A stretch of 64,000 nucleotides of DNA. Source: Synaphobranchus kaupii. Taxonomy: Eukaryota; Chordata; Actinopteri; Anguilliformes; Synaphobranchidae. Where the stretch lies: positions 14,296,286 to 14,360,285 of the forward strand of contig CM056380.1 in the NCBI GenBank assembly GCA_029718625.1, read 5' to 3'. Position 1 is the first letter of the stretch; each line of letters starts with the position of its first letter. Shown here in pieces: positions 11,400 to 23,557 of this stretch. Both the position numbers and the translations under genes were made by a program. A model generated the notes under the pieces. The model was not told the origin of the DNA. It did not search any database and was given only the letters and a program-made list of their open reading frames with translations.

Positions 11400-11656
11400 G
11401 GCTGCCGTTTCCCAAATTCAATTTGCCTTTAATCGTATCATGCTTTTTTACGAAGACACTGTCACAAAGCTGCTTTAAGTAAAAAAAGCTATATGCATGT
11501 GTGCGTGTAGAGCTGTGTAAGTTGCACTGGCTGGGAGAATCTGCTAAATGAATGAATGCAATGTAGCACTGGTTTGTTTTATTTAAAGTGCCTTTGTGAA
11601 AGCCTCTCTGGAAAAATCGCTATACAAATTAAGGCAAATTGAATTTGAGAAACGCT
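11400..11656. repeat. Imperfect inverted repeat
   Basis: CAAATTCAATTTGCCTTTAAT at about 11413 pairs with ATTAAGGCAAATTGAATTTG at about 11625, and similarity extends into the GTTTC side. A degenerate inverted-repeat element is likely; its boundaries are unclear. Confidence 0.55.
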
Positions 11657-12718
11657 GGCAGACGAACAGCTGCGCCGAGGACGGGCCTTTCAGGTTAAGT
11701 ACCTCGCTCAAGGGTACAACGGCCGTGTCTCAATTGGGAGTTCCCTAACCTTAACCCTACACTGCCATCCTCTGTGGGCCACTAGCAGACAGCTGAGGTG
11801 AGGTATTCAAGATGAGGATAGCTGATGAGGAGTTCAGCTGCTCGTGGAGCGCTGTAGTGACTGATTTGCAAGATGGCTGCCACGGATAGTCTGGTAGGTG
11901 TTTGCTTGCTGGGATCAAGCATGTAATATGGCGATTATTATGATGCATATTAAATATCATAATGATTTCTCTGATTAATGTACATAAAAGTTATTTTTTC
12001 AAAAGGACTATATTTAAGGTAATCTGCATTTTATATAGTTAAAATGTACAGTAGGTGGTTCTCAAACTAATAATATTGAAAGGTCACTTCACATCCTCCT
12101 ACCTCTTCCTTCTAGAAACATGACTACAGCAGAAACTGGTTCATGACAGACGGAATTTCAGGATTATCCATGGACATTTACATGTAATACTTTTCATATT
12201 TTTGCATGTTATATTCTGCTGTTTTGAATCAACTGATAATGACAACGAAACCACTACATTTCTACCATGTTAAAATGCATGCAATGGTTTTGTGAATTAA
12301 ATTATTTCAGTAACAGTATTCCAGTAATTACAGTATCTCAGAAAGATATATCAACTGGGGGTATGCATTTAAGTTCATAAAACTCAGAATGGGATTGAGC
12401 AAAGCTACCACTTGGCCAAAACGGCAATACTGAGTACAAGAAAAAAGGAGACAAACTACTTTACTTTAGGGCTTATAGCAATTACTTTAATGTTTGGAGT
12501 TTGGGAACAAACTGTATCCAATTATGCTAGAGTGATTTAAAACGTTCTGTCATCTCCAACTTTGTGTTATACAGAACAGTATATTTAGCAGCTGATGACA
12601 CTTGCTAAGTTGGCTTTTGCGTCCCATTTCATTTCAATACAGATGGCCAGTGCTGCAAACAGTCACAGCAGGTTAAAGGAGACGGAACAGCATGTGTGGT
12701 GTACGTGATAATCTGAAC
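11657..12718. other. Non-coding stretch
   Basis: No gene or bounded repeat recognised. Confidence 0.4.
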
Positions 12719-13005
12719 AAAAACGTTTTCAACGTAAAAAAAAAGCCAAGTTACTCACGCGTAGCCTACATAGCGCTGTCTATAAGTCCTTAATTCCAAC
12801 TTGCAAAAACTAGACCTGCCTTTAAAAGTATTGATATCAAAATGTGGCCAAGTTACAACTAACAATATTGCCTATTTAGGCTCACACTAAATAAACTAGC
12901 TCTATTCTAAAGCAATGCTATCCAAACTTTCCAAAATTATTTAATGCAACAGCTGAGGAATAATTACACTCCAGAAAGGATATGGTTATACTTTGTTGGC
13001 AAGTT
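12719..13005. mobile_element. Internal fragment of the nested hAT family
   Basis: This matches the interior of the 2238-3570 element at about 90% by eye: 12719-12945 matches 2781-3005, and 12956-13003 matches 3136-3180, with about 130 bp deleted between. Neither terminal repeat is present. It is a remnant of the same hAT family. Confidence 0.85.
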
Positions 13006-13623
13006 TACTTTAGAAAATGTTTTTAAGGGCTGAGAGTCTATGCTCATTGTGGTTACTTCTGTAGGAAGCCCTGAAAAGTGCCAAACTCTCGGTGCTGTAT
13101 AGGTATTGGGCATGCCCCACCAAGCCGTAACATCCCAATTTCTAGAAGCCTCTCTCTGCCATTTTGAAATTCAGCATGCATTGCAATTCTATTCATATTT
13201 TATTTCTGGGATATGAACAATGAACCTTAGTTTTGAGGCAGTCTGAATTTTATATTTCCCAGGAGTTTACCTTGATCATCTTTAAAGGGTCAGAGAATGA
13301 GTGAAATATAAAGAATAATGATGATGAAATACAAGGCCCCTGGGCGGAGGGTAGTGGTGCCCGGTTGAGGATTTTAGGATGTGCCCCAAAGTTATGCCTC
13401 TTACCCCCTTAACCCCCATTTCTCTTGAATCCTGGAATGAGTGATTGGGGGTGTCATGGCACACGTGAGAGCCCCGTTACTGTGGGCTTTAGAGCTCAAG
13501 GTGTTGCAATGCAGCTTTGGGTAGGCTATCTAATGTTAACTCACCCAGGTGTTCTCTAGGACTTACTGTGTATGCTGGTATTTGTCTCAGCTAATCTCTA
13601 TATCAATGCAGGTTATCTGTTCA
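13006..13623. other. Non-coding stretch
   Basis: No gene recognised; only short open frames without domains. Confidence 0.4.
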
Positions 13624-13839
13624 TCCCGTCAATTTTTAAACCGCTTCCTGGTCAGGGTCAGAGCCTCGCAGGGGCGCTGGAGCCTATTCCGGCACACATT
13701 TGTAAGGGGGGTCGGGTTCGGAGGACCAGACGCAACAGAGAGGGGATCAAAAAGATATCCATGAAACGTGAATATCCACTAGAGGAAATTAAAGAAAATT
13801 AACGGGAGAAAAAACTTCTGACTAAAGCCTGAAATAATA

Positions 13840-14062
13840 ACGACCCCATATAGGGCGAGGCTCGCAGACTCCAGCAGAAATAAAACAGATAAGGAAACAA
13901 TAACGGCGTAAGCCGAAAAATAATAGTGACCCAAGAAAATAGGGCAAAGCTCGCAGACTCAAGCAGAGAAATAGATAGTTTAGGGAAAATAAACTCGGCG
14001 AAAGCCAAATGAAAACAACCCAGTAAAATGGGCGATAGCTCACAGACTTGAGCAGAGGGAAA
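13840..14062. repeat. Tandem repeat of about 92 bp inside the LTR, about 2.5 copies
   Basis: Three diverged units share the words GCTCGCAGACT...AGCAGA and GGCG(A/T)AAGCC. They sit in the 5' half of the LTR, where repeated elements often act as enhancers; that role is inference. Confidence 0.75.
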
Positions 14063-14097
14063 ACAAAACAAAACAGAGAGGTAAAAGGAGATGGGAA

Positions 14098-14217
14098 GAA
14101 ACCAAGGTGCTGTCTAGAAACAGACAGGAGAGGAAAACCAAGGTGCTGTCTAGAAACAGACAGGAGAGAAAACCAAGGTACTGTCTAGAAACAGACAGGA
14201 GAGAAAACCAAGGAAGG
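14098..14217. repeat. Tandem repeat of about 37 bp inside the LTR, three copies
   Basis: Nearly identical units carry AACCAAGGTGCTGTCTAGAA followed by ACAGACAGGAGAG. The array lies between the 92-bp repeats and the TATA-like box. Confidence 0.9.
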
Positions 14218-14894
14218 AAATGAGTGAGAAGGGAAACGAAAACTCTAAAAGAAAAGAGAACTCCTATCTCACTAAGGCAGACCCCACGTGTACTTTTAGT
14301 AGAAGCAAAAGAACAAGTGGTCGCCGATTCCTATACCGTCGATACCTGGCTTTGTGTAGAGGCAAAGAAAACACAAAAGCACCGGAAGCAGGAAGCACCC
14401 TGCTTATATAGCCAGCGGGGAACTTAACACAGGTGCGCCAGATAAGTACCTGAAGGTGGAAAAACCCCACACTGCGGCAGAGAAAAATGAGACAAGAGCA
14501 CCCACACGTGGCTCCGACGGGAAACGACCACAGAGATGGAAGAAAGACAGCCAGACCATGACAACATTGGGTGAATGACAGACACCCTGGACAGGCCACC
14601 AATCCACCGCAGACATAGAATCACAGGGCAAGGTTGTTCTTTAACCCCCCTCCCAAGCCTATTTGTAAACGTGCAATTTTGACTTGCTTGAACTCTTCAT
14701 TTTCCACAAATGGTTTTGTTTCCAAGTGATTATGTGTCCACGCATGTTTGCCGCAATCTGAAACTGTCAGTCTGTACTGAATAACCTACGTTTAACGAAT
14801 ATGGGGATTTATTCACAGGCATTGACATAGAAAATGTTAAAATAAATGCAGTCACATCTTGGATTAGTCTGACGAAGTGACAATATATCTCAGC

Positions 14895-15325
14895 ACCTCC
14901 CTAGCTAACAAAATTAGGTCCCGGGATGTCCCCTGAACTTCTCGAAATGTCATCAGGACGTCGCCTTGATGTCTTTTTGTAGGGTTTTCTGTACATTATG
15001 TGGACGTCACAGGGAACGTTCCCGGGACGTTCTAGTAACCTCCCCCAGACATTCATTACATGACGTTATATTGTAAACAGTAACAGACGTTGCAGGAACG
15101 TCTCTGAATGTCCCATGAATGTTATGAGCACAACGTCATATCATGACCGGATAGGGACGTTGCTTGAACGTCCCAGAAAAATTCAAATTAAATATCATAT
15201 TGTAACCAAACAGTGACCTTCCTAGGACTTTAATAATGTTCTAGTAATGTTTCTAGGACATCCCTAGGGAACGTCACATCATAACTTTGAGGGGACTAAA
15301 ATGGGACGTCCGCTGTTTGCTGGGT
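14895..15325. repeat. ACGTC/ACGTT-rich dispersed repeat
   Basis: The words GGGACGTT, GGAACGTC and GACGTCC recur about a dozen times. The left end reads CCTAGCTAACAAAATTAGG and the right end GGGACGTCCGCTGTTTGCTG, a weak inverted relation. It is probably a non-autonomous DNA transposon; the superfamily is not determined. Confidence 0.6.
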
Positions 15326-17112
15326 CTGTAGGAATGCTGCAGCAAGGCTTCAGTTCTGCCTTGAACCTAGACCATTACTGCAAAATAAATGTTCCAGAAA
15401 ATCTTGGGGAAAGCAGATTTTAAGCAAAATAAGACATAGGCCTAACAAACCAGGGTTACTACACGTTACAAGCTAGCCTACTAGCTACCTACGATTTGCA
15501 TTAGGCTACATGGCGACGACTGTCTTGAGTCATACACTGCGACACAAATTAACATACAGAATTGTCAGAGTGTAAGATAGCCACTTGGCTTACCTGGAAA
15601 ACGTTAGCGAACAATCATATTGTAATAGGCCTAACATGAGTCGTTGCCCGCAAGTTAGCATTAAAGTTTAAACGTTGGCGATGTATGAACGTTGCTAATG
15701 TTACCATAACGTTAGATATAGAATCATGGTTCTATGGCATGCCACTGGCGATTATCTCATTTGATAGTCGGGTCGTAACGTCTTTTGGTTTATATTACAG
15801 CGACGGACGACTTATCATCGTCGCGATCATAGTTGTGCCAGAGATAGCCTAACTTGCTGTACAATTAATGCTAAAATGTCTCTGGTTGTGCGCACATAGA
15901 CTGTAAAAAAAGAGTGTGCCCATCGCTGAGACTTGTATTGAACTTTAACACCGTCGCTGGCTCAGTTGTCATGACAACGTTATAGAACGTTCTCATCTTC
16001 AGCGTTCCATTTCGGTGACGCGTTCTGTTAGTCAGCGACCAAAAGAGCCTCTTTGGACTAGTGTGTTTATACATTTCATGAGCGACAGCGTTCAATATCA
16101 AAGACGAGTGAGGATGGAATTGTGGTGAGAATGGGCAATCATACATGGCCGAACTGTAAATTAACCTTCGTTGCCATATGTCAGCACCATAGGTCAGCAC
16201 TCTACCATTCTGAAGAATATAGCTATAATATTGTACTACTTTACTTTGTTATTTTTCAGTACCAGTAAAGCTACGTTTAGCTAAATAGCGGTGCTACCTG
16301 ACCAAATACACGGCTTGCCCCTTGCTAAATGATGTCATTTTAACTGGATCTATAATTTAGCTCGGTGGAGAAACGCATAGCAGACCCGGTTAAAGGAGAT
16401 ACCCTGCCAGTGCTGCCACTACTGGTACTTACCGTAGGGTGGCTCACTGTTGCATTAGCCAGTCTGAATTTAGAAACCGAATCTGGCTGCTTTAACTGCA
16501 AACTGAAAAAGAAGCGAAACTGAAATCCTACACCGCCAGAAAGGGGCCAGCCTATCGGGGACACAAGGCAGTGCTACTGTGCTAGCAGCATTAATATACG
16601 CACAGTCTTCAGCCAAGTCGCCGCATTGCAACCCGGCTTCGGCGGCCTTACGAATGTGACTAGCTAACCGTGTACCGTGAGGTCTTGAGGAGGAAGCTAA
16701 CAATTTTACATTTAACGTTTACATTTTTGTGACCGAATAGTGGCGGAATAGCGACGAGTTTAATTGTCAATACTCAGGATAATCTGATCACTTTAACCAA
16801 GCACTTAGCAATAAGGCGCAGTTTACAGGAGACACTAGCAAGCTAAGGATATTTGCTAACCAGAGACGTTTCTTTGTATCGTTTAGCCAAATGAACGCAA
16901 GCTTGCGCAAGAAAAGTATTGTCTGACGCTAATATTTATGTGGAGATACTGATCGTAAGTACGTTTTTGTTCATTTGTAATTAGGCAACTAGTTATATGC
17001 CCAATTATAGGCCCGCAATAGCTGTATTGTTACCGGAGTGGATTCTGTGGCTGCTTCCTAAATGAACGTTTGGTTTGTGTTACGATACAGCTAACGTTAG
17101 TTACAGATAAAG
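15326..17112 (+). promoter_or_regulatory. Upstream region of tomm34
   Basis: This is the gap before the tomm34 start codon. AACGTTAG words cluster at about 15600-15720 and 17090-17100, and CpG is denser at 16560-16740. No TATA box is obvious near the start and the transcription start cannot be placed. A donor-like CTACG|GTAAGT on the - strand near 16430 is the only hint of a divergent transcript. The open frame at 15871-16200 on the - strand has no recognisable domain. Confidence 0.35.
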
Positions 17113-20100
17113 ATGCCCCACAAGCGTCGTTCTCAGAGCTGGACCGAGGTGAAACAGGCCGGGAATGAGTCTTTTAAAAGCGGGCAGTACGGGGAGGCCG
17201 CGAGTCTTTACACCCAAGCCATACAACTTCTAGAAAAGTCAGGTAAAGTTCCCGACTGTGCCGGTGGGCGAACGCTGTCAGTGTTTCACGTTGCGGCAAG
17301 CCATGTGTTTTACATCCAGACAGCTGGCATTATAAACTACTAACGTTACTACTACTACTACTACTACTACTGAGCGATGTGTTTTACATCTAGACAGCTG
17401 GCATTATAAACTACTACTAGGCTACTACTACTACTACTAGGCTAGCTATTACTACTGATCCATGTGTTTTACATCTAGACAGCTGGCGGTATAAACTACT
17501 AACGTTACTACTACTACTACTACTACTACTGAGCGATGTGTTTTACATCTAGACAGCTGGCATTATAAACTACTAGGCCTACTAGGCTACTACTACTAGG
17601 CTAGCTACTACTACTGATCCATGTGTTGTGCATCTAGACAGCTGGCATTATAAACTACTACTACTACTACTACTAATAATAATAATAATTTAATTATCAT
17701 CATAAATGATCATGAGTATTCTACAGTATGTAACTTTACTCAAATTACATTTTGACCTAACAATAATTAGCTTGCAATCTAATCTGTTATCAATGTAGTA
17801 GGTAGGTCTTTGATCAATGTAACGAGCAGTTCACCTCTAGTTTTCTTTTCTTTCATCACGTTAACTTTATGTAGATTTTTTACGGTTATTACCATTAACT
17901 GACTTTACAGGAAAGAAGAACCAGGAGGATCTAAGTGTCCTGTATTCTAACCGAGCGGCTAGTTATCTGAAGGACGGAAATTGCACGGGATGTGTAAAAG
18001 ACTGCTCAGTGTAAGTTGTTAAAACAATGCGGCTCTTTTCCCAAACCCAGGTCCTGTGGGACCACCTTGTTCGTTTTTATTTCAGCTGAGATCTCAATTA
18101 ATTAGGTCTGATTAAGCTTTTAATTGAAAACCGGTCCTATTTTGACCTTCTTTTAATGAGTATGCTAGCTCTTAGTTTTTTGTGCCTTTTGGCACATGCA
18201 AAACTAAGAACATGACCAATAATTGGTCATGGTATTTGTTTTGCACCAATCATTGGTTTTGTTATTAGTTTTGCGTGTGCTAAAAGGCACACGCTAAATG
18301 TTTTAGTAAATCAGGCCCTTAATGTCTGTTGAAAGATGATTGGCCTTCAGTAGGTCCTGACACTGGACCGATGTTGTGATAATGGGTGATGAATTGGAAC
18401 ATCAGCACCTTTCTTACTCGCACCGTTTAAACCAGAGGTGTCAAACGTATGTTCTTGCTTACTAAAGATAGCTATTTTTTAGCTGGCTATCCCAGACGCA
18501 ATGACTAAAGTATGTACACAACAGAGTGCTTTTGATGTTTTCCATGTGATATTTCTGCAAATAGACAAATCGTCCTAAGGTGATAAAGTGTTAAAATTTT
18601 ATTACAGAAAAGTACCAGAAAGTGCTGTACTTCATTTCCCTCTGCTGGGGTGAAGTTTGATTTGGACAAAAGTAGATAGTATCCAAAAATTTGGCTCAAT
18701 CTCATAAGTTTATTATAAATGGATGTAGTTACACAAGCACATTTCCAAAATCCAATCCAGACTGTTAATTTAACCACTCAGTCAGGCCTGGTTAATTGAG
18801 AGCTCATGTGGAAAGAAAACCAGTACTAGTGGAAAAGGTTGCAGCCATGGTTTTTGAATCAGCTCTACAGTACAGCAAGTTTACTTACTGTCAGAACCTC
18901 TTAGTGTTTTTTTTTCTTCTTCAAAATAACTGTTTCACAAAGCTCATGTCAAGAAGCTGTGGTTATTGCAAAAGCATCATATTAGCTATTTGTTGTTTTT
19001 ATGACAAAATTTTAGTAGTCTTTATTTATGTGTAGGATGGACATAATACCCCTCCATAATCAGTGGTATTTTGGAAATTTTTAATATTTTCAAGGACATT
19101 AAATGGAGCAGCCCAGTAAAGTGTTGACAATTCTACATTCAACCTGTGTTGTTCACTGCTGCTTGCTTTTCTTGAAGGCTTGTAAAATGGCTTGCATGCA
19201 TGCATTATAGAAAATGACCTCTGAACTTTGTCTCGCAGCTCGCTTGACCTGGTTCCGTTCAGCATAAAGCCGCTTTTACGACGCGCGTCAGCGTATGAAG
19301 CGCTGGAGAGATACAGGCAGGCCTACGTGGACTACAAGACAGTGCTGCTAATAGACTGCAGCATACCTGCTGCCCACGATGGTACCAACAGGTAGCTACC
19401 TCACGACAAGGTCTGCACGTTAAAGGAGCAGTTCACCCGAAAATGAAATTAAGATATGTTTTTACATGCCCGAGTGCTATCTATCCATCCAGATAGTTTC
19501 GCTGAGATTTAACTAGTTTTATAGGTATCCGCTGCAGCTCACCGTGTTATCACCCTGATAGAACGGACCTCAACAGGTCCAAAGTTTGTGGCGCTCAAAG
19601 CGCCAAAAATGTACATTTGGAAAAAATCGACAGCAACGTGTCTCTTCAAATATAATGACACGGCGACTAACGAACATCCACAGACCTCGTTATGCACGGT
19701 TTTTCTGAAAACGACTCTCTACCAAAGTACACCAACTGTGTATATCTGCGCAAAGTATCAACCAAAGCACGCCAGTATTCTAGGGCACCGTGTTGACATA
19801 GGCCCCAGAATACTGCTGTTTTGAGTGCCACAAACAATGGACCTATTGAGGTCTGTTCTATCAGGCTGGTATCATGGTGAGCTGCAGTGGATATCTATAA
19901 AACTAGTGAAATCTCAGCGAAACTATCTGGATGGAAAAATTTTTTTAAAATTTTTGGGTGAACTGCCCTTTTAAAGCCTAACAAGTTTAGTGCAGTGTGC
20001 TTGCTGCCCCCTGTAGGAGAACTGTATTTTAGGGGTTCAATATTAAACAACTAAGAAATTTAGTTCCAAGGGTGACAGTCTGATGCAAGTCTCCTTGGCA

Positions 20101-23100
20101 TTGCACAAAGGTCCAGCTCTAAAACACCTTCCGTATAGTTTTACAAGGGTAATAATTCTATAAATTAATAATTTAGACAAATTAATGAATATTAAGTAAC
20201 ACTGGTCTGATATTTTATTTCTTGATTCACAAACTACGTTTAGAACAGTTAAGGTTTTTCTCAGACGTCAAGTTAAAGGGGAAGTACAGTCCAAAATCAT
20301 TATTTACTATGTTTGCCCGAACCTAAAGAATAATTAATTTTAAGAGTAAGTGCACCCTCTGTCTCAGCCTGTCTCCGCCTACTACACAATTTAGAAAAAT
20401 ACTTTGTGGGGTGAGTGAGAGAGAGGGGTGGGGGCGGAGGAGCTGTGTCCATCGTCATTTGCATAAACGAATGTACAATGTACAAATGATTTCGTATAAC
20501 TCGGATCAAACTGTCAAACTAGACGTTGCAGATCCAATATGAATCAAGAATCAGCAACTGCATGGCCTATTTTCACCTCAAATATTTTCAGAGACATATT
20601 TTAGTGGATTATTTAGGTGGAATAAGAGAGTTTATGAACGGGACGCCATGTTCCGGTTTAAAAACGTGGAGCCGAAACGAAAGGAACGTAGTGGGTCTAA
20701 CCAATCAGGTGCCGGCTGTTTCCGTTGTGATAACAATTATCCATATGTACCTCCAAAAAGGTACTCTGACATCACGATTTAAAGCGTTAGAGGGCAGCAC
20801 AAAGACGTTTTTCTACCAGTTTCTTATGAAATACAATATTTCAGAATTGTTGAAATAACGGAATGGATAAGGCATACTACGGAGCCCCTAAGGTGACATG
20901 GGGAGAATTTTTATTTTTATTTTTCTGGTTGTTTAGCGTTCTGTAAGGTGACATGGGGGAACTGCTGTCAAGCACGCTAACCTCAGGCTGCGCCTCGCGC
21001 ATATGCAGTCAGTGTTGTCAAGCGCGCTCACCAGTCTGCCTGTAAACTTCATCAAGTCTTTATATATAAAAAATAAAAATAAAAACCTCTGTAACGTGAA
21101 ATGTTTTGAAGCCCCCGAGTCCAGGCCAAACGCTGGGCAAAAAAGAAAGTAGAAAATGCAAGACGACAGAAGAGTTGAGGGAGACAAAATGTATGAGAGG
21201 AAGAGAGAAAGTTTCAGCTATTGTGCCGGTGATCGGTTAACGAGGTAACATGCCCCTATGAATGCAGAAACCAATTTAAAAGAAAGTTAATTTTAACCGT
21301 AAAAATCTGTCATTCATTAATTTATTTTCAGCATATCATAGCAAGACACTAGTATAGCTACTATTCCCAAGCGATGCACAAGAACTTTAAAACATGTTGG
21401 GTGGTAGCCTACATTAGTAACACATTTATTTAAAGTCAGGCTAGGCTAGATGATATTCTTCTCCTCAAGTAGAAATGCGGCTGTTCTGTTGTGCTTGGAG
21501 AGTGCATGGGGGGAGGGGACGTTGCTGTGTGCCATGATTTTTGCCATTTTGGCAGTCCTGTGACTTTCCTCATTTTGTTTTTGTTGCTATTTCCGCTATT
21601 ACCCCCGTTTTATTGCTTTCCGACAGTGATTTTTCGACAGATTTGGACTGTCATCCTTAACGTAGCCTACAGTGTGATTTGTATACGTCTGAGCATTTTA
21701 ACCACATTTGAAAATAATAGACCGCACACCGTATTCTCCAAGACGCCTCAATTCACTTAAATGTAAGAAGAGGTGGAGTTACACTCCAATGACATCATCA
21801 CTTAAAATCTTCATTTGCAGATAAATATGAAAGGCTATTTTGAGACATAAGTAGATGTCATACCAACTATTTTGAGGGTAAGACGGAATGTACCAAATTA
21901 TGATTTTTGTGTGGAGTTCCCCTTAAAATACTGAAATTGGTGCCTGTGCAGAGAAAAGTGATTACGGTCTGTGACGTTTACCTCAGGATGACGAAGGCCT
22001 TGACCGAGCAGGACGGCCTGGTGTGGAGGGAAAAGCTCCCGCCAATTCCCACCGTTCCACTGGCCGTGCGCGAGAGACTGGCTCAGGTGGCCACGCCCAC
22101 CCCTACCGCACAACAGAACGGCACCAGCCGGAAAGAGAAACCAGGTAACAAGGCTGTTGCTGGGATGGGCTAAAACATATTTTTGTTACAAAATACAGCA
22201 TACCTCCTGAATAAACTTACAGTGAAAATGGTGGAGATGTAGATTGCTTTGCAGGTGGCATAGAAGTATAATCCATACAAAAAAAACAAAAACAAGTGAC
22301 CCATATTACATATGAAATAAATGCATACATCAAAATACACGTATTTTAAATACTGCCCATCCCTGGGTTGTTGTACAGCAAAATTTACTTGGGGCCCAAA
22401 AGCACCGTAAAGCAATACATGTGAGCTGCTGGCAGTCCTTACTAAGACATTTTCACAAACAGTTGTACTTCAAAAGACTTTTAGCCATTGGACTGTACTT
22501 GAATGCTGTTTCCTTGCACAAGGTCATACTTGCATGCTCACACATGCGTTTTACATGAAAAGCTGCTGACGCTGTGCCACACACACACACACACGGGTGT
22601 GGAGGTGTCTGAGGCCCTCTGATTCGGCTGTAGATACACAGCCGTACGGGGCGCGGGGGTCTGATCGGCTGTAACCCTCAGGAAACGAAGCCATGAAGCA
22701 GGCCCAGGTTCTAAAGGAGGAAGGCAACGCCCTGGTGAAGAAGGGTAGTCACAAGAAAGCCGCGGACAAATACAGACAGAGCCTGAAACTCAACCCCACA
22801 GAAGTGACCACCTACACAAACAGGTGAAAAAAATTGTAACGAATGCAACGTTTTTCAAATTCTTGAAATCCTTGTGGAGCTAGCACGGACATTTCCGTTT
22901 CATTTCACATGGTCGCCCGTTAGACTGAGGTGTGTTACGGCCTTTTACTGTGATCTAACCCACGAGTGGCTGTTGTACACTGCAGGGCCCTGTGTTACCT
23001 GTCCCTGAAGATGTACAGAGAGGCTGTGCAGGACTGTGTAGCAGCCCTCCAGCTGGACCCCGTGAATATAAAGGCGCTATACAGACGAGCTCTGGCCCAC

Positions 23101-23523
23101 AAGCAGCTGAAAGTAAGAGTCCTTCAACGGGTTAAATTGGATTTTGAAAGCTTTCATTGGTTAAAACTGAAATGGATCAGACCATGAAATTTGTCTAAAC
23201 CTTAGCTGCTTTGGACTGATTGTCAATTGTGCACAAATATGCACTAATGTCGGCCTAACAATTCATACATGTTTACCCTGCATAAGAGCGTGCATTGCAC
23301 CGCAATGTGAGAAACTGCCATTTCATGACCTAAATCGTTTTTATCTCCATTCCAGGACTGGATTTTGTAGTTTTTAGAAATACTGAACAGGTAACCTGGT
23401 GTGTTTGCCTCTTCCCCTCAGGACTACAAAGCGTGCGTGGAAGACCTGAACACCCTGCTCAAAATCGAGCCGAAGAACACCGCCGCCCAGAAGCTACAAG
23501 AGGAGGTACAGAAGATGAAGTGA
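17113..23523 (+). CDS. tomm34: Tomm34, TPR co-chaperone (7 coding exons)
   Basis: Coding exons are 17113-17242, 17911-18010, 19239-19391, 21987-22144, 22682-22823, 22986-23112 and 23422-23523. All junctions are GT-AG and in phase. The 912-nt frame encodes 303 residues (human TOMM34 is 309). Two TPR blocks are visible: residues ~10-115 (NESFKSGQYGEAASLYTQAI, then VLYSNRAASYLKDGNC) and ~185-290 (GNALVKKGSHKKAADKYRQS, then YTNRALCYLSLKMYREAVQD). They are joined by a linker starting MTKALTEQDG. In mammals TOMM34 is a cytosolic protein whose TPR blocks bind the C-termini of Hsp70 and Hsp90 during import of mitochondrial precursors. The start is the first ATG and aligns with the family N-terminus. 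Intron 3 (2.6 kb) is largely transposon. No lesion was seen, so the gene looks functional. Confidence 0.96.
17306..17680. repeat. Compound minisatellite in tomm34 intron 1
   Basis: Five copies of a block containing GTGTTTTACATCTAGACAGC and then TGGCATTATAAACTACTA begin near 17306, 17378, 17461, 17536 and 17620. They are separated by (TAC)n runs. The first copy lies about 65 bp after the exon 1 donor, so the array grew from intron sequence beside the exon. Confidence 0.9.
18175..18325. repeat. Inverted-repeat element in tomm34 intron 2
   Basis: The words TTTGTGCCTTTTGGCACA, GACCAATAATTGGTC and GTGTGCTAAAAGGCACAC make several nested hairpins. The 3' side ends in TAAATCAGGCCCTTA, a terminal motif I recall from fish DNA elements. 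Boundaries are uncertain. Confidence 0.55.
19420..19974. mobile_element. TTAA-flanked inverted-repeat element in tomm34 intron 3
   Basis: TTAA at 19420-19423 and 19971-19974 bounds ends AGGAGCAGTTCACCC and GGGTGAACTGCCCTT. Inner similarity continues for about 170 bp per arm (ATAGTTTCGCTGAGATTTAACTAGT against ACTAGTGAAATCTCAGCGAAACTAT, CCTCAACAGGTCC against GGACCTATTGAGG). It begins 29 bp after the exon 3 donor without touching it. No transposase is present. It is piggyBac- or Kolobok-like by target site only. Confidence 0.85.
20273..21926. mobile_element. TTAA-flanked element, 1654 bp, in tomm34 intron 3
   Basis: TTAA at 20273-20276 and 21923-21926 bounds imperfect inverted ends: AGGGGAAGTACAGTCCAAAA on the left, and GGGGAACTCCACACAAAAAT when the right end is read on the - strand. 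Similarity continues over ATCATTATTT and ATCATAATTT. The right end lies only 60 bp before exon 4. A shorter family copy sits inside it at 20337-20845. No intact transposase frame was seen. Confidence 0.7.
20337..20845 (-). mobile_element. Copy of a TTAA-element family shared with 38-41 kb
   Basis: This stretch begins TTAAGAGTAAGTGCACCC and matches, in the opposite orientation, 40537-40979. Shared words include CAATTATCCATATG, AACGTAGTGGGTCTAACCA and TTTGATCCGAGTT in complement. It also matches 39066-39300. Similarity is high by eye, so the copies are not very old. It carries no coding frame. Confidence 0.8.
22578..22595. repeat. AC microsatellite in tomm34 intron 4
   Basis: A pure (AC)n run about 90 bp before exon 5. 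Confidence 0.9.
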
Positions 23524-23557
23524 ACACGGGTGCCAAGGGTTCACCTGGTGCTCAGGC

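Larger units (their letters stand above)
13701..14563. mobile_element. Solo LTR, 863 bp, with 5-bp target duplication
   Basis: It starts TGTAAGGGGGGTCGGG and ends CCAGACCATGACA, so it has the TG...CA ends of a long terminal repeat. A perfect 5-bp duplication, ACATT, flanks it at 13696-13700 and 14564-14568. No internal retroelement sequence or second LTR is nearby, so it is a solo LTR left by recombination. A TATATA-type box lies at about 14404, which suggests the promoter reads left to right. Two tandem arrays lie inside it. A related 5' end occurs at 58203. Confidence 0.87.
13624..14640. repeat. Fish dispersed repeat interrupted by an LTR
   Basis: The left part (about 13630-13700) reads AAACCGCTTCCTGGTCAGGG and then GGCGCTGGAGCCTATTCC. 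The right part (about 14569-14635) reads GACACCCTGGACAGGCCACC. These are successive parts of a repeat I know to be common in fish genomes. They are separated exactly by the LTR at 13701-14563. Confidence 0.75.

Noticed and set aside
15871..16200. A 109-codon - strand frame upstream of tomm34
   Set aside because: No recognisable domain; the sequence looks like a dispersed repeat.
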